DNA of 64,000 nt from CAXBMB01 sp052078155 (GTDB taxonomy: Bacteria > Pseudomonadota > Alphaproteobacteria > Kiloniellales > DSM-21159): the NCBI GenBank assembly GCA_052078155.1, contig JBQJBP010000001.1, positions 2,418,001 to 2,482,000 on the forward strand, written 5' to 3'. Below the pieces are notes generated by a model that did no database searches, was not told the DNA's origin, and saw only the letters and a program-made list of their open reading frames with translations. Position numbers and translations under genes: made by a program. Below are positions 16,621-25,830 of this stretch, piece after piece (position 1 is the stretch's first letter; each line of letters starts with the position of its first letter).

Positions 16621-17841
16621 CTACAGCTCTTCCAGATCGACGGCCAGCATATGGTTGTCCCAGGCCGATTGCTGAGCAAGGGGCACGCCGTCCAGAGCAC
16701 CTGAGGTAAAGGAAAGGGAGGGCGCCAGCGCAGACAGACCAGCAGCTCTGACCCCCGCTGCGCCGGATGAAAGCAGGTAGTCGTGCTGACCTGTTCCCCG
16801 GGCCAGACCACAGCCATCGACAAGCGGAAGGTCAGACAGGAAGCGACCGTCCTTCAGCGACCAGAAGGTCACGCGGTTGCCACGCGGGCAGGACACAGCA
16901 AAGTGCTGCCCGGACCGGTCAAAAGCCACAGACCCGCAATAGTTCTTCATGGCCCGCAGATTGCTGTCAGCCACGTCAAGCGGGCGCAAAGCCTGGCCGC
17001 CCTCACTGACAGCCACCAGCGGCACCAGATCACTTATGGGTCCCTGATATTGCAGCCCGACAGCGACATCCCCCCGGGCATTGACGTCCAGATGACGAAT
17101 GGAGAGCAGATGCAGGTCCGGTGACAGGCGATGGCGCTGCAGAATCTTACCGTCCCGCCGATCCATGAAGAGCAAGGCCGGTTCCATGGACGGAATGTTC
17201 AGTTTCATACGCGGCAGGTCGGGGTGCGTCAGGATCCCCCCCACGGCGATGACCAGGGTCATGCCATCCGGTCCCAGGCAGAGTTGATGGGGACCGATAT
17301 CACCCAGCGGCCACTCTCCCACCCGGCGGTAGTTCTGGTCGGCTGCGTAGATGCCGATCACCCCCTGCTCGCCGTCATAGTCATTTTCAGTGGCGTAGAG
17401 CAGCATGCCATCAGGAGAATAGACACCATGGCCGAAGAAATGCCGCCCGGGCGCAGCCATGATGGTGTGACGCACTGCCTTGTGATCCAGAGAAAAAACC
17501 AAGGCAAAAGTGCCAGGACGGCGGGCGAATATGACCGCTTCCTTTCGCGGCGACGAGGCGGCCAGTCCGTGACCCCGCGCCGGCAATTCCAGATCCAGCA
17601 GCAGGTCGCCCGCATCCGTGAGCGCCGTCACCCGGTACCCGCCAGCCTCCCCTTTGCGGCCTGACAGCAGAAGCTGCCGCGGACTGGATTTTGAGCCGAC
17701 AGTGGCTTTAATGCCCTCGATAGCGGTACTGTCTGCAGCCCGCCCCAGGGACAGCCCAAGCCCCTGCCCCAGCAGCAATCCCCCCACTCCCGCCAGCAAC
17801 TGGCGGCGTGAAAGTCCGGCAAACAGGGGAGAGGCCGCCAT
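16621..17841 (-). CDS. DUF1513 beta-propeller protein, Tat-exported
   Basis: 406 residues with a twin-arginine signal (SRRQLLAGVGGLLLGQGLGL, about 11-30). The rest has the repeated blades expected of DUF1513 (FFGHGVYSPDGMLLYATEND, IGPHQLCLGPDGMTLVIAVGG, HLDVNARGDVAVGLQYQG). DUF1513 is a conserved last member of imelysin operons and is thought to act in the periplasm in iron uptake; its chemistry is unknown. It starts 6 bases after the second imelysin stop. Last gene of the iron operon 22173 to 16621. Confidence 0.88.
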   Translation of the reverse strand: MAASPLFAGLSRRQLLAGVGGLLLGQGLGLSLGRAADSTAIEGIKATVGSKSSPRQLLLSGRKGEAGGYRVTALTDAGDLLLDLELPARGHGLAASSPRKEAVIFARRPGTFALVFSLDHKAVRHTIMAAPGRHFFGHGVYSPDGMLLYATENDYDGEQGVIGIYAADQNYRRVGEWPLGDIGPHQLCLGPDGMTLVIAVGGILTHPDLPRMKLNIPSMEPALLFMDRRDGKILQRHRLSPDLHLLSIRHLDVNARGDVAVGLQYQGPISDLVPLVAVSEGGQALRPLDVADSNLRAMKNYCGSVAFDRSGQHFAVSCPRGNRVTFWSLKDGRFLSDLPLVDGCGLARGTGQHDYLLSSGAAGVRAAGLSALAPSLSFTSGALDGVPLAQQSAWDNHMLAVDLEEL

Positions 17842-17847
17842 CGTTGA

Positions 17848-19026
17848 TCAATCTCCGTCCAGGGCGTTGAAGCCCAAGGGCAGATCCAGGGCAACGGACA
17901 GATCCTTGGCGATCACTTCCCGCAAAGCATTGGTTTCGCGCCGCAGGGCCTCTGCCTGTAGACGGGTATCAGGGTCCTTAACGGCCCTGGATAGCGGCAG
18001 ATTGATTGCTGTTACCGTTTCATCAATCTGCTTAAAGGCCCGGTCCAGCAGATCGGCCAGCTCGGCGCCCTGATGACGCTCCCGCAGGTAATCTTCAAAA
18101 CTGTAACTGCCTGCGCGATAGAGTTCCTCCAGCGCCTGCAGGTTTATCTGAATGTTCTTTAAGCCGCGCTCGCTGCGCCAGTTTTCCACCCGCTTGGCTT
18201 TGCCCTTTTTCAAGGAAGACCCCAAAGGCCGCGCCAGTTTCATGTCGCTGACCATCTGCAAGCCGCCATGCAGGCTCTTGAAGAATTCCACCGTGGCTTC
18301 GGTCGGGGTTTCGTAGGTTACGCTGCCGTTCCCTGCCTTGAGAATTTCCTGCACGAAAGGCCCTTCATCCGTCAGCCATCCAGCCTCGATGTTGCGGGCC
18401 ATGGTGGCCAGATTAACCGTGATGGCCCGAACCAGTTTACAGGCGTAGTCAGCCTCCGCGCTGCTGGACAACAGCAGTTTGCTGGCCTTGTCGCCAAAGA
18501 TCAGGCGCTCGAGAGCGGAAAAGCCCTGCAATGACACAGGCGACCGGGAGAGTTTCTGCTGCTCCAGCACGGCCGGGTCCTGGGCCTGCAGCGCTTCCGA
18601 CACATCACGACCGACGGAATTGCGTTTGTCCGGCCAGAAAGTAAAGCGGAACGGCCGCATCAGGAATTCACCGGGGCCGAAGCGCAGGTGCTCCACCGCC
18701 ATCCAGCTGTCCAGTCCCTGATGGAAAGCCATCTGGAGTTTCTGCAGGCCCTCCGGCGACGGCACTGCGCAGAAAGCCGTTGCCTCCTCCTGCAGAGCCG
18801 CTGTGCTGGTAACCAGTTGGCCATAGCGGGGCAAAAGATACGCCTCCAGCAGGCTTTCATTCAGCCGCTGATGGGCCAGGGCAGGATCATCAGCTGCCTT
18901 CGCAGAGCCGATCCAGCCGGAAGCCAAGGGCAGGCTCCCTGCTGCCCCCAGAAGAAGACCACCAGCCATCAGTTGCCTGCGTGAAAGGGGCAGGGAAAAA
19001 GACGCCTTGTTGCGTTTCGCGTTCAT
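17848..19026 (-). CDS. Imelysin-family protein, Tat signal (second imelysin of operon)
   Basis: 392 residues. A Tat-like signal is visible (LSRRQLMAGGLLLGAAG, about 14-30). The imelysin GxHxxE signature is present in the variant form GFSALE (168-173), where the His is Ser, as is common for the second imelysin of such operons. Imelysins are periplasmic or outer-membrane-associated helical proteins linked to iron acquisition. It lies between the di-haem protein (12 bases upstream) and DUF1513. AAAGG lies 9 bases before the ATG at 19026. Confidence 0.88.
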   Translation of the reverse strand: MNAKRNKASFSLPLSRRQLMAGGLLLGAAGSLPLASGWIGSAKAADDPALAHQRLNESLLEAYLLPRYGQLVTSTAALQEEATAFCAVPSPEGLQKLQMAFHQGLDSWMAVEHLRFGPGEFLMRPFRFTFWPDKRNSVGRDVSEALQAQDPAVLEQQKLSRSPVSLQGFSALERLIFGDKASKLLLSSSAEADYACKLVRAITVNLATMARNIEAGWLTDEGPFVQEILKAGNGSVTYETPTEATVEFFKSLHGGLQMVSDMKLARPLGSSLKKGKAKRVENWRSERGLKNIQINLQALEELYRAGSYSFEDYLRERHQGAELADLLDRAFKQIDETVTAINLPLSRAVKDPDTRLQAEALRRETNALREVIAKDLSVALDLPLGFNALDGD

Positions 19027-19038
19027 GCGCAGTGACCT

Positions 19039-20628
19039 TTAGAGAGAATTCAGGAACGCCAGCAGAGCCTGACGCTGTTCCGTTGAAAGGGAAACGACAG
19101 CCTGTTTGGCCCGCTCGGCCTCTCCCCCATGCCAGAGGATGGCTTCCAGGATCGAGCGGGCGCGCCCGTCATGCAGCAGGAAGGTGTGGCCGTTCACAGT
19201 CTTGGTCAGGCCCAGGCCCCAGAGCGGCGCCGTGCGCCATTCCCGGCCATCGGCCAGTCCTTCAGGGCGATGATCTGCCAAGCCTTCTCCCAGGTCATGC
19301 AGCAGCAGATCACTGTAAGGCCAGATCAACTGAAAAGACTGTTCCGGTTCTGCACTGTCGCGGCGGGTGACAAACTTGGGCCTGTGGCAGGAGGCACAGC
19401 CGCTTTCATAGAAAACTTCCTTACCGGCCAGCACTTGCGGATCAGAGGTATCGCGGCGGGCCGGGACCGCCAGATTGCGGCTGTAGAAGACCACCAGATC
19501 AAACATCTCCTGAGAGACTTCGTCTTCGTAGTCCAGTTCCTTATCCCCGTGAGGCGCGGTCAGGCAGCCCACCTGAAGGTCGGTGCAGTCCCCGGCAGGG
19601 GTCGGGATCAAAGGGGTGGATAAGCCAATGTCACCGGCGAAAGCCCCGGCCACCTGATCCGGCACCGTGGCATGGCCGGACTTCAGACCGAAGCGTCCCA
19701 GACGAACCGCTCCCGTTTCATAGCTCCATACCTGATTGGCTTTACCGGAAATGCCATCGCCGTCCTGATCCAGAGGATCCGCCAGCGCCAAAATGTCCTC
19801 ATCATAGATGGCTTCCAGCAGCCCCAGACCGATCATGGGTGGCGCCACACGGGGAGACAGCATGACGTCCGGATCAAGCGGACCGTATCCCAGATCCGTT
19901 ACCTGGTAAGTGGGCGCACGCAAAGAAACCACCGTGCCATCGGCCAGGGTCACCGGTTTTTCTTCATAGCTGATGTTCATGTGACCTTCAGCCGGATGTC
20001 CTTGAACGGCAAAGTCCTGCAACTGGCCGCCATAGGTCGGTTCCGGAATGACGGTCTGCAGCCCCTCAGCCAGGGCCGCCTTTTCCTCTGGCGTGCGGGC
20101 CGGAACCGACAGGCGCAAGAACATGGAAACGGCTGTATCGTCAGGATAGTTGGCACTGGGCGGGTGGCCGCGCCCGTCTTTGATGTGACAGCGCTGGCAG
20201 GACCGGGCATTGAACAATGGGCCCAAACCATTGGATGACGCTGTCACGGACGGCGAGGAAATCCAGATTTTCTTGAAAATGCTGTTGCCCAGCTTGAAAT
20301 CAAACTCCCGCTCAAAGGACAGATTGTCGGAGCCGTGAGAAAAGACATTGGCATTGAGTGTTTTGAAGGTCGTGGCGGCCCCGCCGGGACGGTCTTCGAA
20401 CCCTTCCGCCTTCGAAAAATCACTGGTCAGCGCCGTCACCCGGGACACCCGGATTTCTTCGGCCTGACTGCGCGCCCTTTTTTCAGCCGTCGCGTCGGCT
20501 GCGCCACCGATGATCGCCAACAGAGCAAAGGGCGCAAACACGGCAGCCGCCAGGCCTGCGATCAGGCGATTTCCAGCTGGCAGTAAGAAGCGAACGGCTT
20601 TCTGATGAAAGGCGGTTAGAAGGGGCAC
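19039..20628 (-). CDS. Di-haem oxidoreductase of imelysin operon
   Basis: 529 residues if the GTG at 20628 is used, which has AAGGA 7 bases upstream; a GTG at 20670 would add 14 residues but lacks a ribosome site. An N-terminal hydrophobic segment (about 22-44) is a signal or anchor. Two haem c motifs are seen: CQRCH (144-148) and CASCH (411-415). The body matches the MauG-like 'thiol oxidoreductase/DUF1111' family, for example FNARSCQRCHIKDGRGHPP and FLLHDGRARSILEAILWHGGEA. In this operon type it is thought to provide redox chemistry, for example on Fe(II)/Fe(III), in the periplasm. Iron oxidation is inference. Confidence 0.9.
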   Translation of the reverse strand: MPLLTAFHQKAVRFLLPAGNRLIAGLAAAVFAPFALLAIIGGAADATAEKRARSQAEEIRVSRVTALTSDFSKAEGFEDRPGGAATTFKTLNANVFSHGSDNLSFEREFDFKLGNSIFKKIWISSPSVTASSNGLGPLFNARSCQRCHIKDGRGHPPSANYPDDTAVSMFLRLSVPARTPEEKAALAEGLQTVIPEPTYGGQLQDFAVQGHPAEGHMNISYEEKPVTLADGTVVSLRAPTYQVTDLGYGPLDPDVMLSPRVAPPMIGLGLLEAIYDEDILALADPLDQDGDGISGKANQVWSYETGAVRLGRFGLKSGHATVPDQVAGAFAGDIGLSTPLIPTPAGDCTDLQVGCLTAPHGDKELDYEDEVSQEMFDLVVFYSRNLAVPARRDTSDPQVLAGKEVFYESGCASCHRPKFVTRRDSAEPEQSFQLIWPYSDLLLHDLGEGLADHRPEGLADGREWRTAPLWGLGLTKTVNGHTFLLHDGRARSILEAILWHGGEAERAKQAVVSLSTEQRQALLAFLNSL

Positions 20629-20841
20629 AACAACGTCCTTACCGGTCGGGCGGCCCTGTAAAAGCTCCACAAAGCGCCCGCATTATCATCTCTGGGTCTT
20701 GCTAGTTACGAAAGTTGCACAGGTTCAGACCTGCCAACAATCACGATTGCGTCGGCACATCTGCGGTGCTTTACCGCAGCCTGCCGCCGAACCGAAAGGT
20801 CCACCGGCCAGGAGCTTCCCGTCCGGTAACCTCAAACAAAA

Positions 20842-20869
20842 TGTGCGCCACCCCATAGGGCAGCGCACA
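20842..20869 (-). terminator. Intrinsic terminator after first imelysin gene
   Basis: On the minus strand TGTGCGCTGCCC pairs with GGGTGGCGCACA around a 4-base loop (two G-T pairs) and is followed by TTTTGTTT. It lies 30 bases after the imelysin stop and before the di-haem gene, so it may make the first gene more abundant than the three downstream genes. The rest of 20629-20898 shows nothing I can name. Confidence 0.8.
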
Positions 20870-20898
20870 CTTTTCATCGCGTCAAAGCCGCTGCCGGA

Positions 20899-22173
20899 TC
20901 AATTGAAGACGGCAGAGGGATTGTCGAGAGAGTCAGAACCTTCGAACTCGATGGTGTTCAGGTTCAGCTTGGTAACGACCCGCTCAATGGATTTGGTCTG
21001 GTCGGTCAGGGCGTCGACGAAGGACTGCACAACGGCGTTCCCCTTTTCGTTACCTTCACCGATCATCTGGTCATAGGATTCAACGTTCTCAGCCCGCTGA
21101 ACCATGGCCGCGCCGGCCTGGACGGTTTTGTCCAGCTTGGCGCTCATTTCCTTGTCCAGAGCCGGGTCGGTTTCCTTGACCAGGTCAGACAGGCTGGGGC
21201 CTTCAACGGTGGACCCGTCAATGCGCTGATAGCGGCCGTTGTAGACGTTGGAGATACCGACAACATCATAATAGTGGGAGTTGTGGGTGTTGTCGGAGAA
21301 GCAGTCATGCTCTTCTTCCGGGTCGTGCAGCATCAGGCCCAGCTTGGTGCGTTCCCCGGCCAGTTCGCCGTAGGACAGGCTGCCCATGCCGGTCAGGATG
21401 ATGGACAGACCACCATCGGCCCCGTTTTCAGACAGAGCCACACGCGCAGCACCATCCTGTTTCCACTGGGCCGTCATCCAGGTGACGTCACGCACCAGCA
21501 GCTCGGTCACGGCAGAAAGGTACTCTGCGCGCCGATCACAGTTGCCATTGGTGCAGTTGGCCTGATCGTAGTCTGTGGCCGGGCGCTTGCCTGCACCCGG
21601 ACCGGTGCCGTTCAGGTCCTGGCCCCACAGCAGGAATTCAATGGCGTGATAGCCGGTGGCCACGTTGGCTTCAACTTCGTCCACTTCATGCAGCGCGTCA
21701 GCCAGCAGTTCCGGCGTGATTTTGCTGGCGTCGATGGTCTGACCGCCCACGGTCACGGTTTTGTTGGCCACGACATTGGCGGTGTAGAACGCGTTTTCGT
21801 CAGACTCTTCGCCGTAGGCGCCGGGATCAACGTAGTCGATCAGACCTTCGTCCAAAGGCCAGGCGTTCACTTTGCCTTCCCAATCATCAACGATGGCGTT
21901 GCCAAAGCGGTACACTTCGGTCTGCTGATAAGGCGCGCGCGCCACCAGCCAGGCAGCACGGGCAGCTGCCAGATTGTCTTCGGTGGGCTGAGCCAGGAAG
22001 CTTTCAATGCTGGCCTGCAGAGCTTTGGCCGTCGTCAGAGAATCTTCGAACTTGGCTTCCGCAATGTCAGCGTAGGTGTTCAGAACAGCGGCTTTATCCG
22101 TGGCGGCCAGCGCACCGGATGCTGCGTAGGCCATAACCAGACCGGCCGTAGAAGCCAGCATCAACTTTTTCAT
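20899..22173 (-). CDS. Imelysin-family iron-regulated protein (IrpA/IcmP-like)
   Basis: 424 residues from the ATG at 22173, with GGAGGGG 7 bases upstream. A Sec signal peptide (MKKLMLASTAGLVMAYAASG, cleavage after ALA at 23) is followed by two imelysin repeats. The GxHxxE motif reads GYHAIE (174-179) followed by FLLWGQDL, as in canonical imelysins. Other conserved stretches are VYRFGNAIVDDWEGKVNAWPLDE and WMTAQWKQDG. The protein should act at the periplasm or outer membrane in iron uptake; the old peptidase label is doubtful. A Fur-like box lies about 100 bases upstream (22272-22290). First gene of the four-gene iron operon. Confidence 0.92.
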   Translation of the reverse strand: MKKLMLASTAGLVMAYAASGALAATDKAAVLNTYADIAEAKFEDSLTTAKALQASIESFLAQPTEDNLAAARAAWLVARAPYQQTEVYRFGNAIVDDWEGKVNAWPLDEGLIDYVDPGAYGEESDENAFYTANVVANKTVTVGGQTIDASKITPELLADALHEVDEVEANVATGYHAIEFLLWGQDLNGTGPGAGKRPATDYDQANCTNGNCDRRAEYLSAVTELLVRDVTWMTAQWKQDGAARVALSENGADGGLSIILTGMGSLSYGELAGERTKLGLMLHDPEEEHDCFSDNTHNSHYYDVVGISNVYNGRYQRIDGSTVEGPSLSDLVKETDPALDKEMSAKLDKTVQAGAAMVQRAENVESYDQMIGEGNEKGNAVVQSFVDALTDQTKSIERVVTKLNLNTIEFEGSDSLDNPSAVFN

Positions 22174-22271
22174 AGGTCTTCCCCTCCAATGGAAGTCAAA
22201 CGCCGGGACAGCAGCCGACCCCGCAAACAAACTCTCGGCGACTTCCCAAAAAAATGTGCGGCACCTTAACT

Positions 22272-22290
22272 GAGAACGACTTTCATTTTC
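22272..22290 (-). promoter_or_regulatory. Candidate Fur box upstream of imelysin operon
   Basis: On the minus strand the site reads GAAAATGAAAGTCGTTCTC, matching 14 of 19 positions of the Fur consensus GATAATGATAATCATTATC. It lies 99 bases before the imelysin start and after the porin terminator, where the operon promoter must be. Iron control fits the gene content. A match by eye, not a scored prediction. Confidence 0.55.
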
Positions 22291-22360
22291 AACGCCCAGT
22301 TTGTCGCAGTGCCATCCTGAAGATCTCAGGAACGTCTTTGCCGGGCGGCACAGACATTCG

Positions 22361-22414
22361 AAAAGAAACAGCCCCCGTTCCTCCGCTTAACTGCTGCGGG
22401 AAAACAGGGGCTGT
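22361..22414 (-). terminator. Intrinsic terminator of the porin gene
   Basis: ACAGCCCC (22368-22375) pairs with GGGGCTGT (22407-22414), with inner GTT/AAC and CCGC/GCGG pairs continuing the stem. On the minus strand it is followed by TTTCTTTT. It lies 14 bases after the porin stop and separates porin transcription from the imelysin promoter. Confidence 0.85.
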
Positions 22415-22427
22415 GTATCAAACTGCC

Positions 22428-23540
22428 TTAGAAGGACAGGGATGCAGACAACGCACCGGCATAACCCTTCACATCAGCCAGACCGGACCCCTGGTTTTCT
22501 TCTTTGAAGTACTGCAGGGAGCCAATCAGGTCGATGCCAGGGGAGAGCGCATAAGTTGCGCCCAGTTCGCCCATTCGGCGCTTGTCTTTCACACCGGCAC
22601 CGTTTTCCGCAGACACGTCCACGTAGGTGACACCGACAGTCCAGGGGCCTGTGCCGTAAGTGGCACCCAGATCCCACCAGGTCACATCGCTGTTGTCAGC
22701 CCCGGCATTGTTCTGAGAGTACATGCCACCCAGGGTGAAGCCGGAGAACGCAATCTCGGTACCGACACTGTAAGCCTTGTAGTCTTCCAGGTTGTTGCCG
22801 GTAGATGCGTCATTGGCTTCCAGCTTGGCCCACTCGTAACCACCGCTGACGGAGACATCAACGCTGTCGAAGGATTCAACAAAGTTGGCACCGAAAGACG
22901 CGGCGTTTTTGTAGGCACCGACGTCTTTGCTGTTGTTCAGGCCAAAGGTCTGGCGATCACCATCGGTGTTGTCCGTGTTGGGCGTGAAAGACGCACCCAG
23001 CTGGAAACCGGACATACGCGGCGTAAAGTAAGTGATCTTGTTGGCGTCGTCGGTGAAGTTCAGGAAACCACCTGTCGGTGCCAGGGTGTCGTTTACCTGG
23101 AACAGCACGAAATCAGGTGAGTTCAGACCCAGACCGGCAGAAGGCGCTGCATAGGACATGGTGTTGGCAGCTGCCGAGGCAGAACCAGCTTCCACGCGAC
23201 CGAAGTTACCTTCAGTCCAGACGTAGGTCTGGGCGATCTGGTCATCGGGCACAGTCACCGCCCGCATGTCGGTGTAAAAACCAACACGCACGCCATTTTC
23301 CAGAACAGTGCGGCCGGAAAATTCAATGCGGCCAGCCTGGCGGACGTTGACGGGATTGTAATCGTTCATCTGGCCGTTGGCGTTCAGGCCGGCGTTGTCA
23401 TTGTCCTGAGAGACAAAGCTGACAACGGACTGATACCAGCCGCCAACTTCCAACTGGATTTTTCCGTCTTCGGCAGAAGCAGCAGCAGGCAAAGCTGCAG
23501 CCAGCGCCAAAACGGAGCTGGAAAGAAGAAACTTCTTCAT
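22428..23540 (-). CDS. Outer-membrane porin
   Basis: 370 residues from the ATG at 23540 (GGGGAG 6 bases upstream; a longer frame to 23597 has no ribosome site). A signal peptide ends AAASA-ED at about residue 23. The mature protein alternates polar and hydrophobic residues, is rich in Gly, Asp, Asn and aromatic residues, and ends in Phe (ALSASLSF), the recognition signal for outer-membrane barrel insertion. Length and composition fit 16-strand general porins of alphaproteobacteria (Porin_4 type). It forms a diffusion channel; selectivity unknown. It has its own terminator and a long upstream region (23541-24215). Confidence 0.9.
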   Translation of the reverse strand: MKKFLLSSSVLALAAALPAAASAEDGKIQLEVGGWYQSVVSFVSQDNDNAGLNANGQMNDYNPVNVRQAGRIEFSGRTVLENGVRVGFYTDMRAVTVPDDQIAQTYVWTEGNFGRVEAGSASAAANTMSYAAPSAGLGLNSPDFVLFQVNDTLAPTGGFLNFTDDANKITYFTPRMSGFQLGASFTPNTDNTDGDRQTFGLNNSKDVGAYKNAASFGANFVESFDSVDVSVSGGYEWAKLEANDASTGNNLEDYKAYSVGTEIAFSGFTLGGMYSQNNAGADNSDVTWWDLGATYGTGPWTVGVTYVDVSAENGAGVKDKRRMGELGATYALSPGIDLIGSLQYFKEENQGSGLADVKGYAGALSASLSF

Positions 23541-23632
23541 AGTGGACTCCCCAATCCGAAACCTAACCCGGCTCCGGATAAAATCATTTAGATGCAAAAA
23601 AACCGCGTCTCTGATCCCCGAAACTACAAGGA

Positions 23633-23842
23633 GAAGCGGCTTAACCTCAGCTCAGCCAATACTGCAGCACTATGTGGATATCAACAAAATATGTTATAAC
23701 ATACCATTTTGATGAGATCACAAAACACACCGTCGGTGACGGACACAGCATCAGGCATCTGCCTTTGTCGATATCAAATGACCTGATCATCGATACAACA
23801 AAGGGATGCGGCCTAACCTCAGGCCAGCAAGTACTGCAACTG
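23633..23842 (+). repeat. Pair of imperfect ~38-bp direct repeats upstream of porin
   Basis: Units at about 23633-23670 and 23805-23842 both read GCGGCYTAACCTCAG followed by CAGCMARTACTGCA. They are 172 bases apart in the same orientation. Between them lies the palindrome at 23690-23703. They could be a duplicated regulator site or the scar of a local duplication. Confidence 0.65.
23690..23703. promoter_or_regulatory. Perfect palindrome TATGTTATAACATA
   Basis: A 14-nt perfect dyad 150 bases upstream of the porin start, in A+T-rich sequence between the two direct repeats. Its size and symmetry suit a dimeric repressor site. The cognate protein is unknown. Confidence 0.4.
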
Positions 23843-23857
23843 AGAACTGATTGCAAG

Positions 23858-23876
23858 GCTAATGAGAATCATTCCT
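23858..23876 (+). promoter_or_regulatory. Second candidate Fur box, porin/ahcY intergenic region
   Basis: GCTAATGAGAATCATTCCT matches 14 of 19 positions of GATAATGATAATCATTATC and contains AATGA-GAA-TCATT arms. It is 318 bases from the porin start and 340 from the ahcY start, so its target is uncertain; the porin, next to the iron operon, is the likelier one. Confidence 0.5.
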
Positions 23877-24078
23877 AAGTCAAATTGACGCAGGTAAAAT
23901 ACGCCTTCTTACAAAGACTTAGCCGTAAGTAATTGAAAGTACACTATTCAATCTGAGTTCACCTCACGGATATTTGACATAAAACACCTGTGATAGCGGA
24001 GGGTGAATTTTCCAGGCAAAACACACCAAATGTGACTTCCGACTGCGGTCACCTGCTCTAGATGCTTGCTGTTCCAGG

Positions 24079-24185
24079 GGTGCACTGCTACATCACCTCT
24101 TCGCGTGATAGAAGGCACCTGTACCTCAAGCTGTCAGCCCTGCTTTCATCTCTGAAACGCCAACCCTTTTTCCCCGGCAACGGGG
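24079..24185 (+). promoter_or_regulatory. Structured 5' leader of ahcY
   Basis: Two hairpins precede the gene. GGTGC (24079-24083) pairs with GCACC (24115-24119) around an inner ATCAC/GTGAT stem. CCCCG (24172-24176) pairs with CGGGG (24181-24185) across a GCAA tetraloop, ending about 13 bases before the TTGGAGGA ribosome site. I could not match the known SAH riboswitch core here. A cis-regulatory role is possible but unproven. Confidence 0.4.
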
Positions 24186-24215
24186 GCTTGCTGATTTCTT
24201 GGAGGACCAGCTCAC

Positions 24216-25514
<1,299 letters not shown>

Positions 25515-25570
25515 TCTGGCAATAGCGCATCTCCATCTGGCCTGAAACGACGGCGATGGAAGGTTACAGC

Positions 25571-25601
25571 AAAGGCGTCCACAAAGGTGTGGACGCCTTT
25601 T
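25571..25601 (+). terminator. Intrinsic terminator of ahcY
   Basis: AAAGGCGTCCACA pairs with TGTGGACGCCTTT around a short AAGG loop, followed by TGCGTTTG. It lies 57 bases after the ahcY stop. The remaining bases up to 25830 form the divL upstream region; I see no clear promoter or CtrA box in them. Confidence 0.9.
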
Positions 25602-25830
25602 GCGTTTGTCCCCCGGACAACTGAACCTTGCTGCCCAAAGCAATAGTTTGTTAACTTTGTTTGGCACCAACGATATCGACCTTGTCACGCGGACAGGCAA
25701 AGCACCGGCCTGAAACTCCTGCTAAAATCAGGAACTCCCCAAAACGGAATGTTCCGGTTTCTGCCGGATCCGCTGCCAAAGACAGTCCCTGACCGGGCAA
25801 AAGAACAACAAAAAAAGAAGGCAAGACATC

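Larger units (their letters stand above)
23541..24215. other. Long divergent intergenic region between porin and ahcY
   Basis: 675 bases, visibly richer in A+T than its surroundings. It holds a pair of direct repeats (23633 and 23805), a 14-nt perfect palindrome (23690-23703), a Fur-like box (23858-23876) and two hairpins in the ahcY leader (24079-24185). Short open frames exist on both strands at 23647-23878 (68-69 codons) but have no ribosome site or recognisable sequence, so I do not call genes. Confidence 0.7.

Noticed and set aside
17848..19026. Loss of the His in the second imelysin's GxHxxE motif as an inactivating change
   Set aside because: The GFxALE form is usual for the second imelysin of such operons.
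23647..23878. Overlapping 68-69 codon open frames on both strands upstream of the porin
   Set aside because: No ribosome site or similarity to anything I know; the sequence is A+T-rich regulatory DNA with repeats.
24060..24215. SAH riboswitch upstream of ahcY
   Set aside because: The conserved core and pairing I know for that class could not be placed. Only generic hairpins are supported.
25602..25830. CtrA-type TTAA-N7-TTAA site before divL
   Set aside because: Only a single TTAAC half is present at the expected spacing.
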